Shown: piece after piece, positions 16,673 to 25,760 of the stretch
How positions within the stretch are numbered: the first letter of the stretch is position 1
Layout: each line of letters begins with the position of its first letter
NCBI RefSeq assembly: GCF_000025625.1
Contig: NC_013922.1
Span: 496,001 to 560,000 of the forward strand
Source of the DNA: Natrialba magadii ATCC 43099
GTDB lineage: Archaea > Halobacteriota > Halobacteria > Halobacteriales > Natrialbaceae
Direction: 5' to 3'
Length of the DNA stretch: 64,000 bases
Program-made: the position numbers and the translations under genes
Notes under the pieces: generated by a model
The model's input: the letters and a program-made list of their open reading frames with translations, nothing else
What the model was told of the DNA's origin: nothing
Database searches by the model: none

Positions 16673-17221
16673 CTATGTCTGGCGCTTTTCCTTCTGCACC
16701 ACGCGCACGTTCTCGATTCCTGTCTCGGGGTACTGACCCTCGTCGTCCTTCTCGACTGCCTTGACCATATCCCAGACGACGTTCAGACCGGTCGTGACGC
16801 CCTCGAGCGCCTCCATCTCGCAGCCGGTCTTCCCCGTCGTCTCGACCGCGACCTGGAACTCGACGCGATCCTCGGCCAGCGAGAAGTCGGTCTCGACGTT
16901 CGTGATCGGAATCTGGTGGCACATCGGGATCGTCTCCCAGGTGTGTTTGACGGCCTGCACCGCGCCGATGCGGGCGGTCGCGAGCACGTCGCCTTTGCCG
17001 ATTTCGTCCTCGCGGATGGCGTCGACGGTCGACGCTTGTAAGCGGATCTCACCCGCTGCGACGGCCCGGCGTTTGCTGTCTGGCTTGTCCCCGACGTCGA
17101 CCATCTGTACGTCGCCGTCGTCTGTGGTGTGGGTGAGGTCCTCGGCGGTGGCATCGGCGTCTGTCTCCGCTCCACTGTCGTCCCCGTTCCCCCCGTCCGT
17201 CGAAATCGGTGTCTCGCTCAT
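16673..17221 (-). CDS. moaC: Cyclic pyranopterin monophosphate synthase MoaC
   Basis: Converts the MoaA product to cyclic pyranopterin monophosphate in molybdenum cofactor synthesis. The 182-residue protein has MVDVGDKPDSKRRAVAAGEI, PMCHQIPIT and the active-site KTGCEMEALEGV, all family signatures. It carries an additional N-terminal tail of about 38 residues, acidic and Thr/Asp-rich. Its start overlaps the stop of the nnr gene by 4 bp (ATGA, 17218-17221), so translation is probably coupled. A local supply of molybdopterin would suit the tungsto/molybdoenzyme AOR elsewhere in the window, though that is only circumstantial. Confidence 0.95.
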   Translation of the reverse strand: MSETPISTDGGNGDDSGAETDADATAEDLTHTTDDGDVQMVDVGDKPDSKRRAVAAGEIRLQASTVDAIREDEIGKGDVLATARIGAVQAVKHTWETIPMCHQIPITNVETDFSLAEDRVEFQVAVETTGKTGCEMEALEGVTTGLNVVWDMVKAVEKDDEGQYPETGIENVRVVQKEKRQT

Positions 17222-18699
17222 TCGTTCTCACTCCCCTCACTCTCCCACAGTACCTTGGGGATTTCCTCGAGTACCTCGGAGGCGAGATAGCCGAATCCGT
17301 CGTCCGCCGCGAGCCGTTCGCCGGCGAGTCCGTTGACTTGCGCAGCCGCCGCGGCCGCGTCCAGCGGCTCGGCGTGCTCCAGTAAGGCGGCGACGATACC
17401 GGTGAGCACGTCGCCCGTTCCACCGACTTTCATACCCGCCGTCCCCGAGCGGCTGAGCCGTGTTCGCTCGCCGTCAGTGATCACGTCCGTCGCCCCCTTT
17501 GCGAGGAGGACATCGACGTGCTCCAGCTCCGCTGTGAACGCCTCGATCTCGTCTGCAGCCTCCTGCAGGTCGTCCACGTCGGGGCCGCCCATTCCTGCGA
17601 GCTCGCGCCGGTTCGGCGTACAGACCAGGGTCGCCTCCGTCTCGAGATCCGGCACCGTCTCGAGTGCGTCCGCATCGACGACCGCCGGGCCAGTATACGA
17701 GGTGAGAAACTGGCGGGCAGCCTCGAGTGTCTCGTCTGCAGTGCCGAGTCCGGGGCCGAGGATCACTACGTCGTCGTACCGTTCGGCGGTGTCGACGAGG
17801 TCGTCTACCTGGTCAGGTGTGAGGATCTCGCTCTCGTAGGGCTGGACGATCAGGTCCTGGGCGTAGCTCTGGATCTCGCCGGAAACGGTGTCGGGCGCGG
17901 CGACGAACGAGAGCTCCATGCCGGCTCGGAGGGCGGATTGGGCGGCAAGTGCCGGCGCGCCGGTGTAGGGGCCGCCGCCGATAACGAACGCCCGGCCGGT
18001 TCGGTCGTCGGGCCGTGCGAGTTGTACGTCACCGGGGCCGACGAACCGCTCGGCGGCAGCCGGAATCCCGATGTCGGCGACGGTTACGTCGGCGTCGAGG
18101 TCGTCGAGGCCGGGTTTGGTGTCGTGGAAGGTGACGATGCGGTCGGCCTCGATGGCGTTCGAGGCGAGCAGGTCACCGGGGTCGCCAGGGTCGTCACCGG
18201 CGGACGAACCGCCAGCGTTGGCGTCGAAACCGGATGGAACGTCCACCGAGACAACGGTCGCGTCGGCGTCGTTGATCGCCCGCGCCGCGGTGGCTGCAGG
18301 TTCGCGGAGGTCGCCGCTGATCCCCGTGCCGAGCATCGCGTCGACGATCACGTCGCAGTCGGGGAGAGCGAAGTTTTCGGAGTCGGTCACCTCGCGCGTT
18401 TCGTAGCCCGCGTGCTGGAGCGCGTCCCAGTTCTCGCGAGCGATTTCGGTGCCGATGGTTTCCGCGCGGCCGAGCAAGAGCGTCCGGACGTCGTAGTCGT
18501 CCAGAAAGCGTGCGGCGACGAACGCGTCCCCGCCGTTGTTTCCGCGGCCGGCGACAACGGCGACGGTTGCACCCGGCGCTGTGACCTCCCGGACCGTGCG
18601 GGCGATGGCGTTCCCACTCGACTCCATGAGTTGCTTTTGCGGGACGCCAAGTGCCGCGGCGTTCGCGTCGACGGCGGCCATCCGTTCGCCTGTAATCAT
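17218..18699 (-). CDS. nnr: Bifunctional NAD(P)H-hydrate epimerase / ADP-dependent dehydratase
   Basis: Repairs hydrated NADH and NADPH. The 493-residue fusion has an N-terminal YjeF epimerase domain (GRGNNGGDAFVAARFL; DAMLGTG; SVDVPSGFDANAG) and a C-terminal ribokinase-like dehydratase domain (VIGGGPYTGAPALAAQSALRAG; VILGPGLG; CTPNRRELAGM; and the ATP/ADP site KVGGTGDVLTGIVAALL). Length and order are typical. The start at 18699 (MITGERMAAVD) matches the family start; the longer open frame upstream lies over the promoter of the divergent gene. It is translationally coupled to moaC. Confidence 0.95.
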   Translation of the reverse strand: MITGERMAAVDANAAALGVPQKQLMESSGNAIARTVREVTAPGATVAVVAGRGNNGGDAFVAARFLDDYDVRTLLLGRAETIGTEIARENWDALQHAGYETREVTDSENFALPDCDVIVDAMLGTGISGDLREPAATAARAINDADATVVSVDVPSGFDANAGGSSAGDDPGDPGDLLASNAIEADRIVTFHDTKPGLDDLDADVTVADIGIPAAAERFVGPGDVQLARPDDRTGRAFVIGGGPYTGAPALAAQSALRAGMELSFVAAPDTVSGEIQSYAQDLIVQPYESEILTPDQVDDLVDTAERYDDVVILGPGLGTADETLEAARQFLTSYTGPAVVDADALETVPDLETEATLVCTPNRRELAGMGGPDVDDLQEAADEIEAFTAELEHVDVLLAKGATDVITDGERTRLSRSGTAGMKVGGTGDVLTGIVAALLEHAEPLDAAAAAAQVNGLAGERLAADDGFGYLASEVLEEIPKVLWESEGSENE

Positions 18700-18765
18700 A
18701 CGCGAGCGTTCGACGGGCCAACCGTTGAAGATTGCGGACGATAACCTCAACAGCCTCGAACACCT

Positions 18766-19278
18766 ATGCCCCTCGTGAACGTCTTCTGGCTCGACGAGGA
18801 CCCGCGGCTCGCAGCGCGCTATCACTGCGACCAGCACGTCAACAAGCTGCTGTTAGAGGCCGCGCAGGTCCTCTGTACGGCGGCCCGGGAGAACGGCTAC
18901 GAGGCCGAGTTTCTCTACCAGCCGACCCACGTCAGCCACCCCGTCACCGAGTGGGCCACCGAATCGCGAGCGAACTGGCTACGCCTGCGCGAGCACGCCG
19001 AGGCGCTCAACGCCGAGTTCACCGAGCGCTACGAGAAAGACGAGGACGAGACCCACGCGAGCTGGGAGGTCATCGACCAGATCGACCCTGACCTGATCGA
19101 CTTTCCATCTGCGGAGCCGACGCCGCGGCCGCAGGCGATGCCCGACGAGTACCGGTGTCCGGACGATCCCGTCGCGGCCTACCGCGCCTACTACGCCGGC
19201 GAGAAGGCCGAGTTTGCGACGTGGGAGTATACCGAGGAGCCACCGTGGCTCGCGGAGTATCTGGTCGAAACCGTCTGA
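18766..19278 (+). CDS. Conserved protein resembling a phage-borne family, function unknown
   Basis: A 170-residue cytoplasmic protein that starts MPLVNVFWLDEDPRLAARYHCDQHVNKLLLEAAQVL. The short form of this pattern (D-P-x-A-A-x-x-H-x-D-x-H-V-x-K-x-x-L-E) is one I associate with small proteins of tailed phages and some archaea, without a settled function. Conserved His and Asp residues at 20-24 suggest a metal or catalytic site. The C-terminal half has CPDDPVAAYRAYYAGEKAEFATWEYTEEPPW, again like the phage proteins. It diverges from nnr. Base composition does not stand out from the chromosome, so any transfer is old. Confidence 0.65.
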   Translation: MPLVNVFWLDEDPRLAARYHCDQHVNKLLLEAAQVLCTAARENGYEAEFLYQPTHVSHPVTEWATESRANWLRLREHAEALNAEFTERYEKDEDETHASWEVIDQIDPDLIDFPSAEPTPRPQAMPDEYRCPDDPVAAYRAYYAGEKAEFATWEYTEEPPWLAEYLVETV

Positions 19279-19304
19279 GGATTCTCGAAACAGCTCGCAG
19301 CCAG

Positions 19305-19592
19305 TCAGTACCGAATCTCGAACCCGCTCTCTCCCCCGGGCACCTCGAACTCGGCCTCGACGTTTTCGACCGCCGCCGCCGGACTCCCCGTGTGACACCA
19401 CTCGATCATTGACTCGACGGCCTCGTCGGGGCCCTCGAAGACCGCTTCGACACGGCCGTCGTCGAGATTTCGCACCCAGCCGTCGATTCCCTTCTCCTGA
19501 GCCGTATCGCGGGTATTCGCCCGATAATAGACGCCCTGCACGGTTCCCGAAACGAACACGTGTGCACGCGTTCGGTCTGACTCGTCTGCCAT
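19305..19592 (-). CDS. acyP: Acylphosphatase
   Basis: Hydrolyses the carboxyl-phosphate bond of acylphosphates. The 95-residue protein carries the family's two signatures: GTVQGVYYRANTRDTA (catalytic Arg) and GWVRNLDDGRVEAVFEGPDEAV (catalytic Asn). One-domain size and ending (GFEIRY) are typical. The start at 19592 (MADESDRTRAHVFVSG) puts the first strand at the usual position. It is convergent with the phage-like gene across 26 bp. Confidence 0.95.
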   Translation of the reverse strand: MADESDRTRAHVFVSGTVQGVYYRANTRDTAQEKGIDGWVRNLDDGRVEAVFEGPDEAVESMIEWCHTGSPAAAVENVEAEFEVPGGESGFEIRY

Positions 19593-19661
19593 ACGCGAGC
19601 ACTCGAGTGCGACCGGCAAAAATCCCGGCCTCGGCGCGCCAGCGTCCGTCACACTACCGGC

Positions 19662-19991
19662 TTACTCCCCACGCTCGAATCGCCGCGACCCAACGATCAG
19701 CCAGCCCGTGAGCGCGAACACCACGATCAGAAACCCGATCCAGGCAGCGTCGGTTGCTGCACCGTCTGCCGGCTGGGTGAACTCGAGTACCGCGAGCGCG
19801 AGCAACAGCCCAGCGATGACGAGGATGTTCGTGCCGACGAACGAGGCGAGTCCCGCCTCGTCGGTGACGGTGTCGGGGTCGTAGCCGGCGATGAGTTCGG
19901 TGTGTCCGAAGTATTTGATCGCGATACCGAGTCCGCCGACGAAGATGGCGCTGGAGAGCAGGATGGCAGCTGCGGGGCCGTTCATACGCAT
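19662..19991 (-). CDS. DUF3784-like membrane protein
   Basis: A 109-residue protein with three hydrophobic segments (about residues 7-26, 51-69 and 82-100). The loop YFGHTELIAGYDPDTVTDEAGLASFVGTN resembles the DUF3784 pattern, in which the first helix is followed by an IAGY segment and a second helix. Function unknown. A TATA-like CTTATTTG about 27 bp upstream favours the ATG at 19991; the next ATG at 19985 is equally possible. The C-terminus is short and basic (GSRRFERGE). Confidence 0.7.
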   Translation of the reverse strand: MRMNGPAAAILLSSAIFVGGLGIAIKYFGHTELIAGYDPDTVTDEAGLASFVGTNILVIAGLLLALAVLEFTQPADGAATDAAWIGFLIVVFALTGWLIVGSRRFERGE

Positions 19992-20097
19992 CTAGTGGCA
20001 GTAATACTACAAATAAGTGCCCGGCGAGTTCCGTTGGCTGGATCGATCATCACGAGCGGAGAGAGTGAGAGAGTGAGAGTCTGGACCGAACTCGAGT

Positions 20098-20469
20098 TCA
20101 GGCAGTCAGACGGCGACGGATCCACAGTTCGATCCAGGCACTCACCAGCATCAGTGCGAGTCCGGTCGGTGCCGTCACAAAGACGAACCCGATAAGTGGG
20201 TCACCAGGGCCTGGATCCGCCTCTGACCAGACCCAGACGCCGATAGTCAACACAGCGACGACTGCTGGCGTGAGCACTCGGTTCCGAACGAGAAGGAATG
20301 CCGGCAGCCCACCGAGAGCGAAAAAGACCGCACTCGGCAGCAACTGGACTGGGTGCTCGAACGCGATCAGCGGGTAGTTCAACCCGGCGGCGTACCACGA
20401 AAGCACCGCTGCGCTCACAGCACCGCCGAGGACGAACGCGCTGACGGCGGACCGACGGGCGGTTTCCAT
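20098..20469 (-). CDS. Small membrane protein, function unknown
   Basis: A 123-residue protein with four hydrophobic segments (about residues 8-28, 45-60, 68-83 and 92-115) and few charged loops. I do not recognise a family. The promoter region (20470-20515) is AT-rich and contains the palindrome TGCATGCA and an AAAAG/CTTTT inverted repeat, which could serve as operators. The open frame upstream of the ATG at 20469 is antisense to the ogg gene region and is not used. Confidence 0.6.
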   Translation of the reverse strand: METARRSAVSAFVLGGAVSAAVLSWYAAGLNYPLIAFEHPVQLLPSAVFFALGGLPAFLLVRNRVLTPAVVAVLTIGVWVWSEADPGPGDPLIGFVFVTAPTGLALMLVSAWIELWIRRRLTA

Positions 20470-20614
20470 GACGTGATAGTTGCATGCACAAAAGTTTAAT
20501 CTTTTGAACTGTGTTGACGGCCGATATAGGGGCCAGTACAGGAGCGTCGCTGCTGTCGCCGGGAACGTGGGAGACAGTGCTGGACTGAACGACGACTCGT
20601 TTCGACGGCCCGCC

Positions 20615-21496
20615 TCAGTCGCCAGTCCGCAGGTGATGAAAGACGTACGTCTGTGCATAGCCCGCGTACTCGTCGCCGAACTCCTTGCGGAGCGCTCGCG
20701 ACGTTTCGGTGTACGAGCCACAGTCACAGTGGGGATAGTGCTCCTCGATCGCCGTCTTGAGCCAGGTGTCGAGGGGCACCGCCTCGTCGAACTCGAGTGC
20801 AAACAAGAGCACGCAGTCGGCCACCTTGTCACCGACGCCGACGAACTGACAGAGGTGCTCGCGGGCGGCTTCGTACTCGAGTGGCCGTGCGTCGTCAGGG
20901 TGGGCCTCGCCGCTGGCGACCATCTCGGCGGTTCGGACGACGTAGGGGGCGCGGTAGCCGAGGCCAAGGTCACGGAGTTCGGCTTCGGTTGCGCTCGCGA
21001 GTTGGTCGGGCGTCGGGAAGGCGTGATATGTGTCGCCGTTCAGGGAGACCTCGTTGCCATACTCCCGCGCGAGTGTCGAGACCATCGAGTGGATGCGGCT
21101 GACGCGCATCTGGGCCGAGCAGATGAACGAGATGAGCGTCCCAAACGAGGGGTCCGTGACGAGACGCATCCCACGGTGGGCCTCGTAGGCCTCGTCTAAC
21201 AGCGGGTCGTCGGGTGCGGCGTCGACGATCGCCTCTAGATCGTCGTCCAGACGAAGGAGGCGTCGAATAGTCGACTCGGCGTCCGTCGTGGACTGCCACT
21301 CGAGTACCCCGTCGACTGTCCGCGCGCGGATCACGTCGCCGTCGACGACGGTGACGTACCACTCACCGGGGGCGGGCGTCCCGCTGTACATTTCGCCGTC
21401 TGCGCGCCGCCAGAGGTATGTCTGGCCGCTTTCGAGCGTCCGATACAGATCGAGCCCGCCGGAGAGGTCCTCGAGGCGGATCGTCCCCGTTTCCAT
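20615..21496 (-). CDS. ogg: 8-oxoguanine DNA glycosylase (OGG1 type)
   Basis: Excises 8-oxoguanine from DNA and nicks the strand by beta-elimination. The 293-residue protein has an N-terminal OGG-type domain (LESGQTYLWRR...GEWYVTV), then the helix-hairpin-helix-GPD core. Catalytic Lys224 is in FVGVGDKVADC and Asp243 in VPLDTWLK, the pair expected for the family. SAQMRVSRIHSMVSTL corresponds to the helix before the HhH. Length and order match the eukaryotic-type OGG1 found in haloarchaea. It diverges from the DUF555 gene over about 125 bp. Confidence 0.93.
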   Translation of the reverse strand: METGTIRLEDLSGGLDLYRTLESGQTYLWRRADGEMYSGTPAPGEWYVTVVDGDVIRARTVDGVLEWQSTTDAESTIRRLLRLDDDLEAIVDAAPDDPLLDEAYEAHRGMRLVTDPSFGTLISFICSAQMRVSRIHSMVSTLAREYGNEVSLNGDTYHAFPTPDQLASATEAELRDLGLGYRAPYVVRTAEMVASGEAHPDDARPLEYEAAREHLCQFVGVGDKVADCVLLFALEFDEAVPLDTWLKTAIEEHYPHCDCGSYTETSRALRKEFGDEYAGYAQTYVFHHLRTGD

Positions 21497-21620
21497 TCGG
21501 TGATCCCTACGGGGGCGTCGGCTTGGGCCTTTCGGACTGGCGTCTCTGCCTCCTCAGGCCACCTCGCGCTGTGTGTTACCGGGGCGAACCTTCATACTGC
21601 ATGCGACACAATGTGTGTGT

Positions 21621-22208
21621 ATGAACTGCAGGGTTGTCGTCGAAGCTGCAGTGCCGGTATTCGACGTCGAGACAGAAGATGAGGCGATTCGCATCGCCAT
21701 CTCGAAGACGGGCGAGATGCTGAACCCTGACCTAAATTACGTCGAGATCAACATGGGCGAACGGACGTCCCCGTCCGGTGAAGAGTTACCACCTGCGTTC
21801 ATCGCAGCCGACGAGGCGCTCGTCGCACTCGAACTCGAGATGACCGTATTCAACGTCGAGCGCGAGGAACACGCCTCCCGGATCGCCCGAAAGGAGATCG
21901 GACAGCGACTCGAGAACATTCCACTTGAGGTCGAGCAGGTGGAGGTTATCGAGGATGAGGATGAGGGCGAGGAAGAAGCTGACGATGAAGCGACAGACGA
22001 TGCGGCGGATGCTGACGCTGACGACACCACGGTCGACAATGACGACGCGGACGGACGTGACACGGAGCCGTCAGAAACGGACACAGAATCGGAGTCGTCC
22101 AGCAACGGAGACGAAACTGACGGGGGCGAAAACACGCGAGTCGACGACGACACAGACGAGCAAACCGACGAAGAAATTCTCCCTGAGTTTGAGGATCTAG
22201 TCGAGTAA
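21621..22208 (+). CDS. DUF555 (UPF0212) family protein
   Basis: A 195-residue protein. The first 112 residues (MNCRVVVEAAVPVFDVETEDEAIRIAISKTGEML...IARKEIGQRLENIPLEVEQVEV) match the archaeal DUF555 family, whose role is not established. The remaining 80 residues are an acidic low-complexity tail rich in Asp, Thr, Glu and Ser, much longer than the core needs. A TATA-like element about 28 bp before the ATG at 21621 suggests a leaderless mRNA. Confidence 0.85.
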   Translation: MNCRVVVEAAVPVFDVETEDEAIRIAISKTGEMLNPDLNYVEINMGERTSPSGEELPPAFIAADEALVALELEMTVFNVEREEHASRIARKEIGQRLENIPLEVEQVEVIEDEDEGEEEADDEATDDAADADADDTTVDNDDADGRDTEPSETDTESESSSNGDETDGGENTRVDDDTDEQTDEEILPEFEDLVE

Positions 22209-22639
22209 CAGATCCTTACGGACCTGGCCAGATGCTCTGTTCATGCTGATAGCCAGTGCAGCCAAATAGTGTGGCGCAGGTGCGCCGGAGCGAAGCCTGC
22301 CAGTGTGCTCCACTGGGTCGGTAAGCAGTTCCTATCACAACAGTCGATCACAGTTCAGGGCACTTTCGGCGTTCTCCCGGTTGCCGGAAACAGGACGCAA
22401 ATCCGAATCTCGGGCGTCAAGAGGCGGCTGTCGAGGCAGTCATCCAGCGATCAGCGGTTGACAGTTCGTTCAGCCGAGTTCAAAACCGAGCGTCTGACTC
22501 CGAACAGAGCGAGATGAACTGAGGCAGATCCATGCTAACGAAGGGGGGACTCGAGTTCCACACCAGCGGAGGGCAGCTGGCCTGAGATCAAGTCTCGCCA
22601 GTAGCATGCTTGTGTACCTGAGAGGAGACTTCGTGCGAC
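22209..22639. other. Intergenic stretch without a recognisable gene
   Basis: 431 bp between DUF555 and UPF0058 genes. Short frames here have no family features and no start signals. A small RNA cannot be excluded. Confidence 0.45.
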
Positions 22640-22876
22640 TTAGTCTGCGGTAGCGGCGACGGCTTCCTGTTCGCCCTCGCGCATGTTCATCGTGATTCCG
22701 CCGGCGAGTGCAAAAACAGCAGCCTTGTGATCGGTTTTCGATTTGTGAATTGATGTCGGTCGAATACCAAGCGATTCGTATTCGTCGAGGTCAATTTCGC
22801 AGTTATCCCACTCTGCGCACTGGTTCGATACCTCCGCAAGAAGGCCGTGAAGGTGAATGAGCTCCTGTTTCTTCAT
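22640..22876 (-). CDS. UPF0058 family protein
   Basis: A 78-residue haloarchaeal protein of the UPF0058 family: MKKQELIHLHGLLAEVSNQC at the start and SIHKSKTDHKAAVFALAGGI near residue 43 are its fingerprint. Function unknown. The start at 22876 matches the family start; an ATG two codons earlier (22882) is possible. An AT-rich TTATATTATTA about 30 bp upstream is the likely TATA element. Confidence 0.85.
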   Translation of the reverse strand: MKKQELIHLHGLLAEVSNQCAEWDNCEIDLDEYESLGIRPTSIHKSKTDHKAAVFALAGGITMNMREGEQEAVAATAD

Positions 22877-23121
22877 AACCATGCAATCCTATCCACTGCA
22901 GGGTTATATTATTATCTTGAGTCGCGTTACCATGGGTCCTGACTCAACAGACGTGAAAATCAGTTAGAGACACTATTCGAAAACAGCACCTAGGGAGCTG
23001 AAACAGTTCACAACATTTCGTTGGTTCGGCTGTGGCGTCCGAAAGCTGCTGTTACGGCTGCACTGTTCGGCCGACAGAATCATCTGTTCGTCGCATCTGA
23101 AGCGTTTTCGGTGGAAACGGA

Positions 23122-23301
23122 TCACCCTAGCTGTTTGAGATTCTGAAGGTCACGATCGGTTCGCATAAACTCGGCCGTGCGTCGGGAGGCGTGACAGTTT
23201 GGACAGTGGAACATTTCCGTCGAGGAAGGAAGTGAGCCAGGTGAAGTCTGCCAATCTTTTGCACACTCAGGACACAATAGTTGCACGGTCGTCTCGTCCA
23301 T
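23122..23301 (-). CDS. Small zinc-ribbon protein (DUF7836-like)
   Basis: A 59-residue protein with two CxxC pairs, LLCPECAKDW (Cys10, Cys13) and FHCPNCHASR (Cys33, Cys36), forming one likely zinc site. The C-terminal helix EFMRTDRDLQNLKQLG is charged. Haloarchaeal genomes carry many such proteins; the tail resembles the DUF7836 group. Function unknown, nucleic-acid or protein binding inferred. Confidence 0.7.
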   Translation of the reverse strand: MDETTVQLLCPECAKDWQTSPGSLPSSTEMFHCPNCHASRRTAEFMRTDRDLQNLKQLG

Positions 23302-23510
23302 GTCACGCTAGTACACACCATGTGTGAAAAAGCTTGTCTCGGCTGGTATGCAGTTGTTACTGGATTTGAGACACGTAATAGACGAGTCGGCAGGAATGAC
23401 GCAGGCGAAGAACACGCACACAGTCGTGCATGCAGTTGTAAGCGACGTCGCCGGCGGCGTCATGGACGTCGTCGTCATCGCCACCGTTACCGTCGGTGAA
23501 TCGCTTAGGC

Positions 23511-24500
23511 TTAGGCCGGTGCAGCGGTGTCCGAGGCTTCGAGCAGCTCCTTGTAGCGGTTTCGGATCGTGACCTCGGAGATGCTTGCAACCTCGCTGAC
23601 CTCGTTCTGGGTCACCTTCTCGTTGGTCAGCAGTGCGGCCGCGTAGACGCCTGCTGCGGCGAGGCCGACCGGCGACTTGCCGCTGTGGACGCCTTCCTGG
23701 CGAGCCGACTCGAGTAGTTCGCGGGCCATCCGCTCGGTCTCGTCCGAGAGGTCGAGGTCGCTGACGAACCGGGGGACGTAGTGTTCCGGATCAGCGGGCT
23801 TGACCTCGAGTCCGAGTTCGCGGATGATGTAGCGGTACGTGCGGGTGAGCTCCATCTTGTCGACACGGCTGACGGCCGAGATTTCGTCGAGGCTGCGCGG
23901 CGTGCCGGCCTGCCGGGCCGCAGCGTACAGCGACGACGTCGCGACGCCCTCGATGGACCGCCCTGGAAGCAGGTCCTCCTCGAGTGCGCGGCGGTAGATG
24001 ACCGACGCGGTTTCGCGGACGTTCTCCGGCAGTCCGAGCGCGGAGGCCATCCGGTCGATTTCACCGAGTGCCTGCTTCAGGTTGCGCTCCTTCGAGTCGC
24101 GGGTGCGGAAGCGCTCGTTCCAGGTGCGAAGACGCTGCATCTTCTGGCGCTGGCGGCTGGAAAGGGACTTGCCGTAGGCGTCCTTGTCCTGCCAGCCGAT
24201 GTTTGTCGACAGGCCCTGGTCGTGCATCATGTTTGTCGTTGGTGCGCCGACGCGGGACTTCTGGTCTTTCTCGGCGGCGTCGAAGGCGCGCCACTCGGGG
24301 CCGCGGTCGATCTCGTCCTCTTCGACGACCAGACCACAGTCCTGACAGACCGTCTCTGCGTGTTCGTCGTCCGAGATGAGCCGACCACCACACTCCGGGC
24401 ACTGCTCGCGCTCCTCGGAGCGGGCTGTCTCCTCCTGTTCGGTTTCCGTTCGCTCCTCGGTACGCTCGCTCGAGTAGGTTCGAAGGTTTGTATCAGTCAT
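23511..24500 (-). CDS. tfb: Transcription initiation factor TFB
   Basis: Archaeal TFIIB orthologue that bridges TBP-DNA and RNA polymerase. The 329-residue protein has a charged N-terminal extension (residues 1-30), a zinc ribbon (Cys34, Cys37, Cys52, Cys55), the B-finger/reader stretch RGPEWRAFDAAEKDQKSRVGAP, a linker, and two cyclin repeats (about 125-215 and 220-320). The second ends in the HTH region VTQNEVSEVASISEVTIRNRYKELLEA. Haloarchaea carry several TFBs, so the number of this paralogue cannot be assigned. The promoter region (24501-24620) is very AT-rich. Confidence 0.96.
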   Translation of the reverse strand: MTDTNLRTYSSERTEERTETEQEETARSEEREQCPECGGRLISDDEHAETVCQDCGLVVEEDEIDRGPEWRAFDAAEKDQKSRVGAPTTNMMHDQGLSTNIGWQDKDAYGKSLSSRQRQKMQRLRTWNERFRTRDSKERNLKQALGEIDRMASALGLPENVRETASVIYRRALEEDLLPGRSIEGVATSSLYAAARQAGTPRSLDEISAVSRVDKMELTRTYRYIIRELGLEVKPADPEHYVPRFVSDLDLSDETERMARELLESARQEGVHSGKSPVGLAAAGVYAAALLTNEKVTQNEVSEVASISEVTIRNRYKELLEASDTAAPA

Positions 24501-24665
24501 GGTGTATCGGGTTGGTTACTCGGGGCTCCCGGGTGGGGTAACCAGAAGAAACCCGGTCGCCTCGGCTAACATATAGTTAGGTCGTAAGGCATATAAATGT
24601 TTCGTCCGATTTATAAACTAATCGGGTTTCTGTTTATATGCGTTTCGGATATATACTCATTAATC

Positions 24666-24824
24666 ATGTCCGTTAGCGTCGGTCCGCTGAGCTACACAAG
24701 TATCCAAGATGGCAACACATCCGAGTTCTCTCTACCCGGTGTCGATGTCGAGTTACGCACCCCTGTAGGAGGGGACTACATGGTCGAATACTTTTCGACG
24801 ATGCGCGTAAATGATCGGCTATGA
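24666..24824 (+). CDS. Possible short leader ORF overlapping the MBL gene
   Basis: A 52-residue frame MSVSVGPLSYTSIQDGNTSEF... ending MRVNDRL. Its TGA overlaps the next gene's ATG (ATGA, 24821-24824). A TATA-like TTTATATG centred 30 bp upstream would give a leaderless start here and leave no other obvious promoter for the MBL gene. I recognise no family, so it may be a leader peptide, a real small protein or chance. Confidence 0.35.
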   Translation: MSVSVGPLSYTSIQDGNTSEFSLPGVDVELRTPVGGDYMVEYFSTMRVNDRL

Positions 24825-25528
24825 CCGTTCGATTCAGTGCGCTCACCGTCGATTGGCTCGGTCTCGCAACCGTCCGCCTCGAGGGGCAAACGGGGACCGT
24901 GATCTACACCGATCCGGGGCCCGAACACTACGGAGTACTCGACACTTACGAGCCACGAGACGGTGATCTCGTGCTCGTCTCCCACGGCGACCACTACGAC
25001 CCCGACTCGATTCGCCGCGTCGCCCACGAGGATGCGATCGTTATCGTCCACGAATCCGTCGACGCCGAGGTACTCGAGTGGACCGACGAACAGCCGGAAG
25101 CGCTGCCGTATGAGGTCGAACGTGTGGGGGCGAACGAGTCGTTTATTCTGGGGCCGCTTGATCTCTCGACGACGCCGGCGTACAACGAACCGGACGGGCC
25201 ACACACCGACGAGCAGGGCCGACCCTATCACCCCGAGGGAGAGGGCTGTGGCTTTCTCGTCACCGTCGACGGCGTGACGGCCTTCTGGCCGGGCGATACT
25301 GACGCGCTGGCAGCGCACGAGGATCTCGTCGTTGACCTCTTCTTGCCACCAATCGGCGGCGGAACGACGATGGATCGCCACGAGGCCGCGACGCTGGCAG
25401 AGCGACTTACCCCGGATCTGGTTCTGCCGGTCCATTACGACACGTTCGACGCGATCGCGGCCGACGAAGAGGCGTTTGTCGTCGATGTCGCAACCCGTGG
25501 CGTCCCAGTCGTCACCGACCCTCAATAG
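24821..25528 (+). CDS. Metallo-beta-lactamase-fold metal-dependent hydrolase
   Basis: A 235-residue MBL-fold protein of the UlaG/L-ascorbate-lactonase-like branch: LVSHGDHYDPDSI near residue 51 corresponds to the HxHxDH motif with His-Asp-His preserved, followed by FWPGDTDAL (Asp in the third site) and LPVHYDTFDAI (final His). The substrate is unknown. The start at 24821 overlaps the stop of a short upstream frame by 4 bp, which may couple translation. Confidence 0.85.
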   Translation: MTVRFSALTVDWLGLATVRLEGQTGTVIYTDPGPEHYGVLDTYEPRDGDLVLVSHGDHYDPDSIRRVAHEDAIVIVHESVDAEVLEWTDEQPEALPYEVERVGANESFILGPLDLSTTPAYNEPDGPHTDEQGRPYHPEGEGCGFLVTVDGVTAFWPGDTDALAAHEDLVVDLFLPPIGGGTTMDRHEAATLAERLTPDLVLPVHYDTFDAIAADEEAFVVDVATRGVPVVTDPQ

Positions 25529-25760
25529 TAGCCAATTCTGAACATTCAGGAACAAATCCGTACCTATAAGTGACGAGTCGCGAATCCTCTGACGAGAAAC
25601 CGTGATGGGTATTGACAATCGTACATTTTGGGGTGAGTGGCGGTGACACCGAACACGACACAACAGTGTCGGACCGTAACACGTGGTGAGCGCTGTGAGT
25701 ACTGAGACGGGACCGGATCCAGGACCAGGGCCGGGACAGGGATCGGGTTCAGCGACGGGT

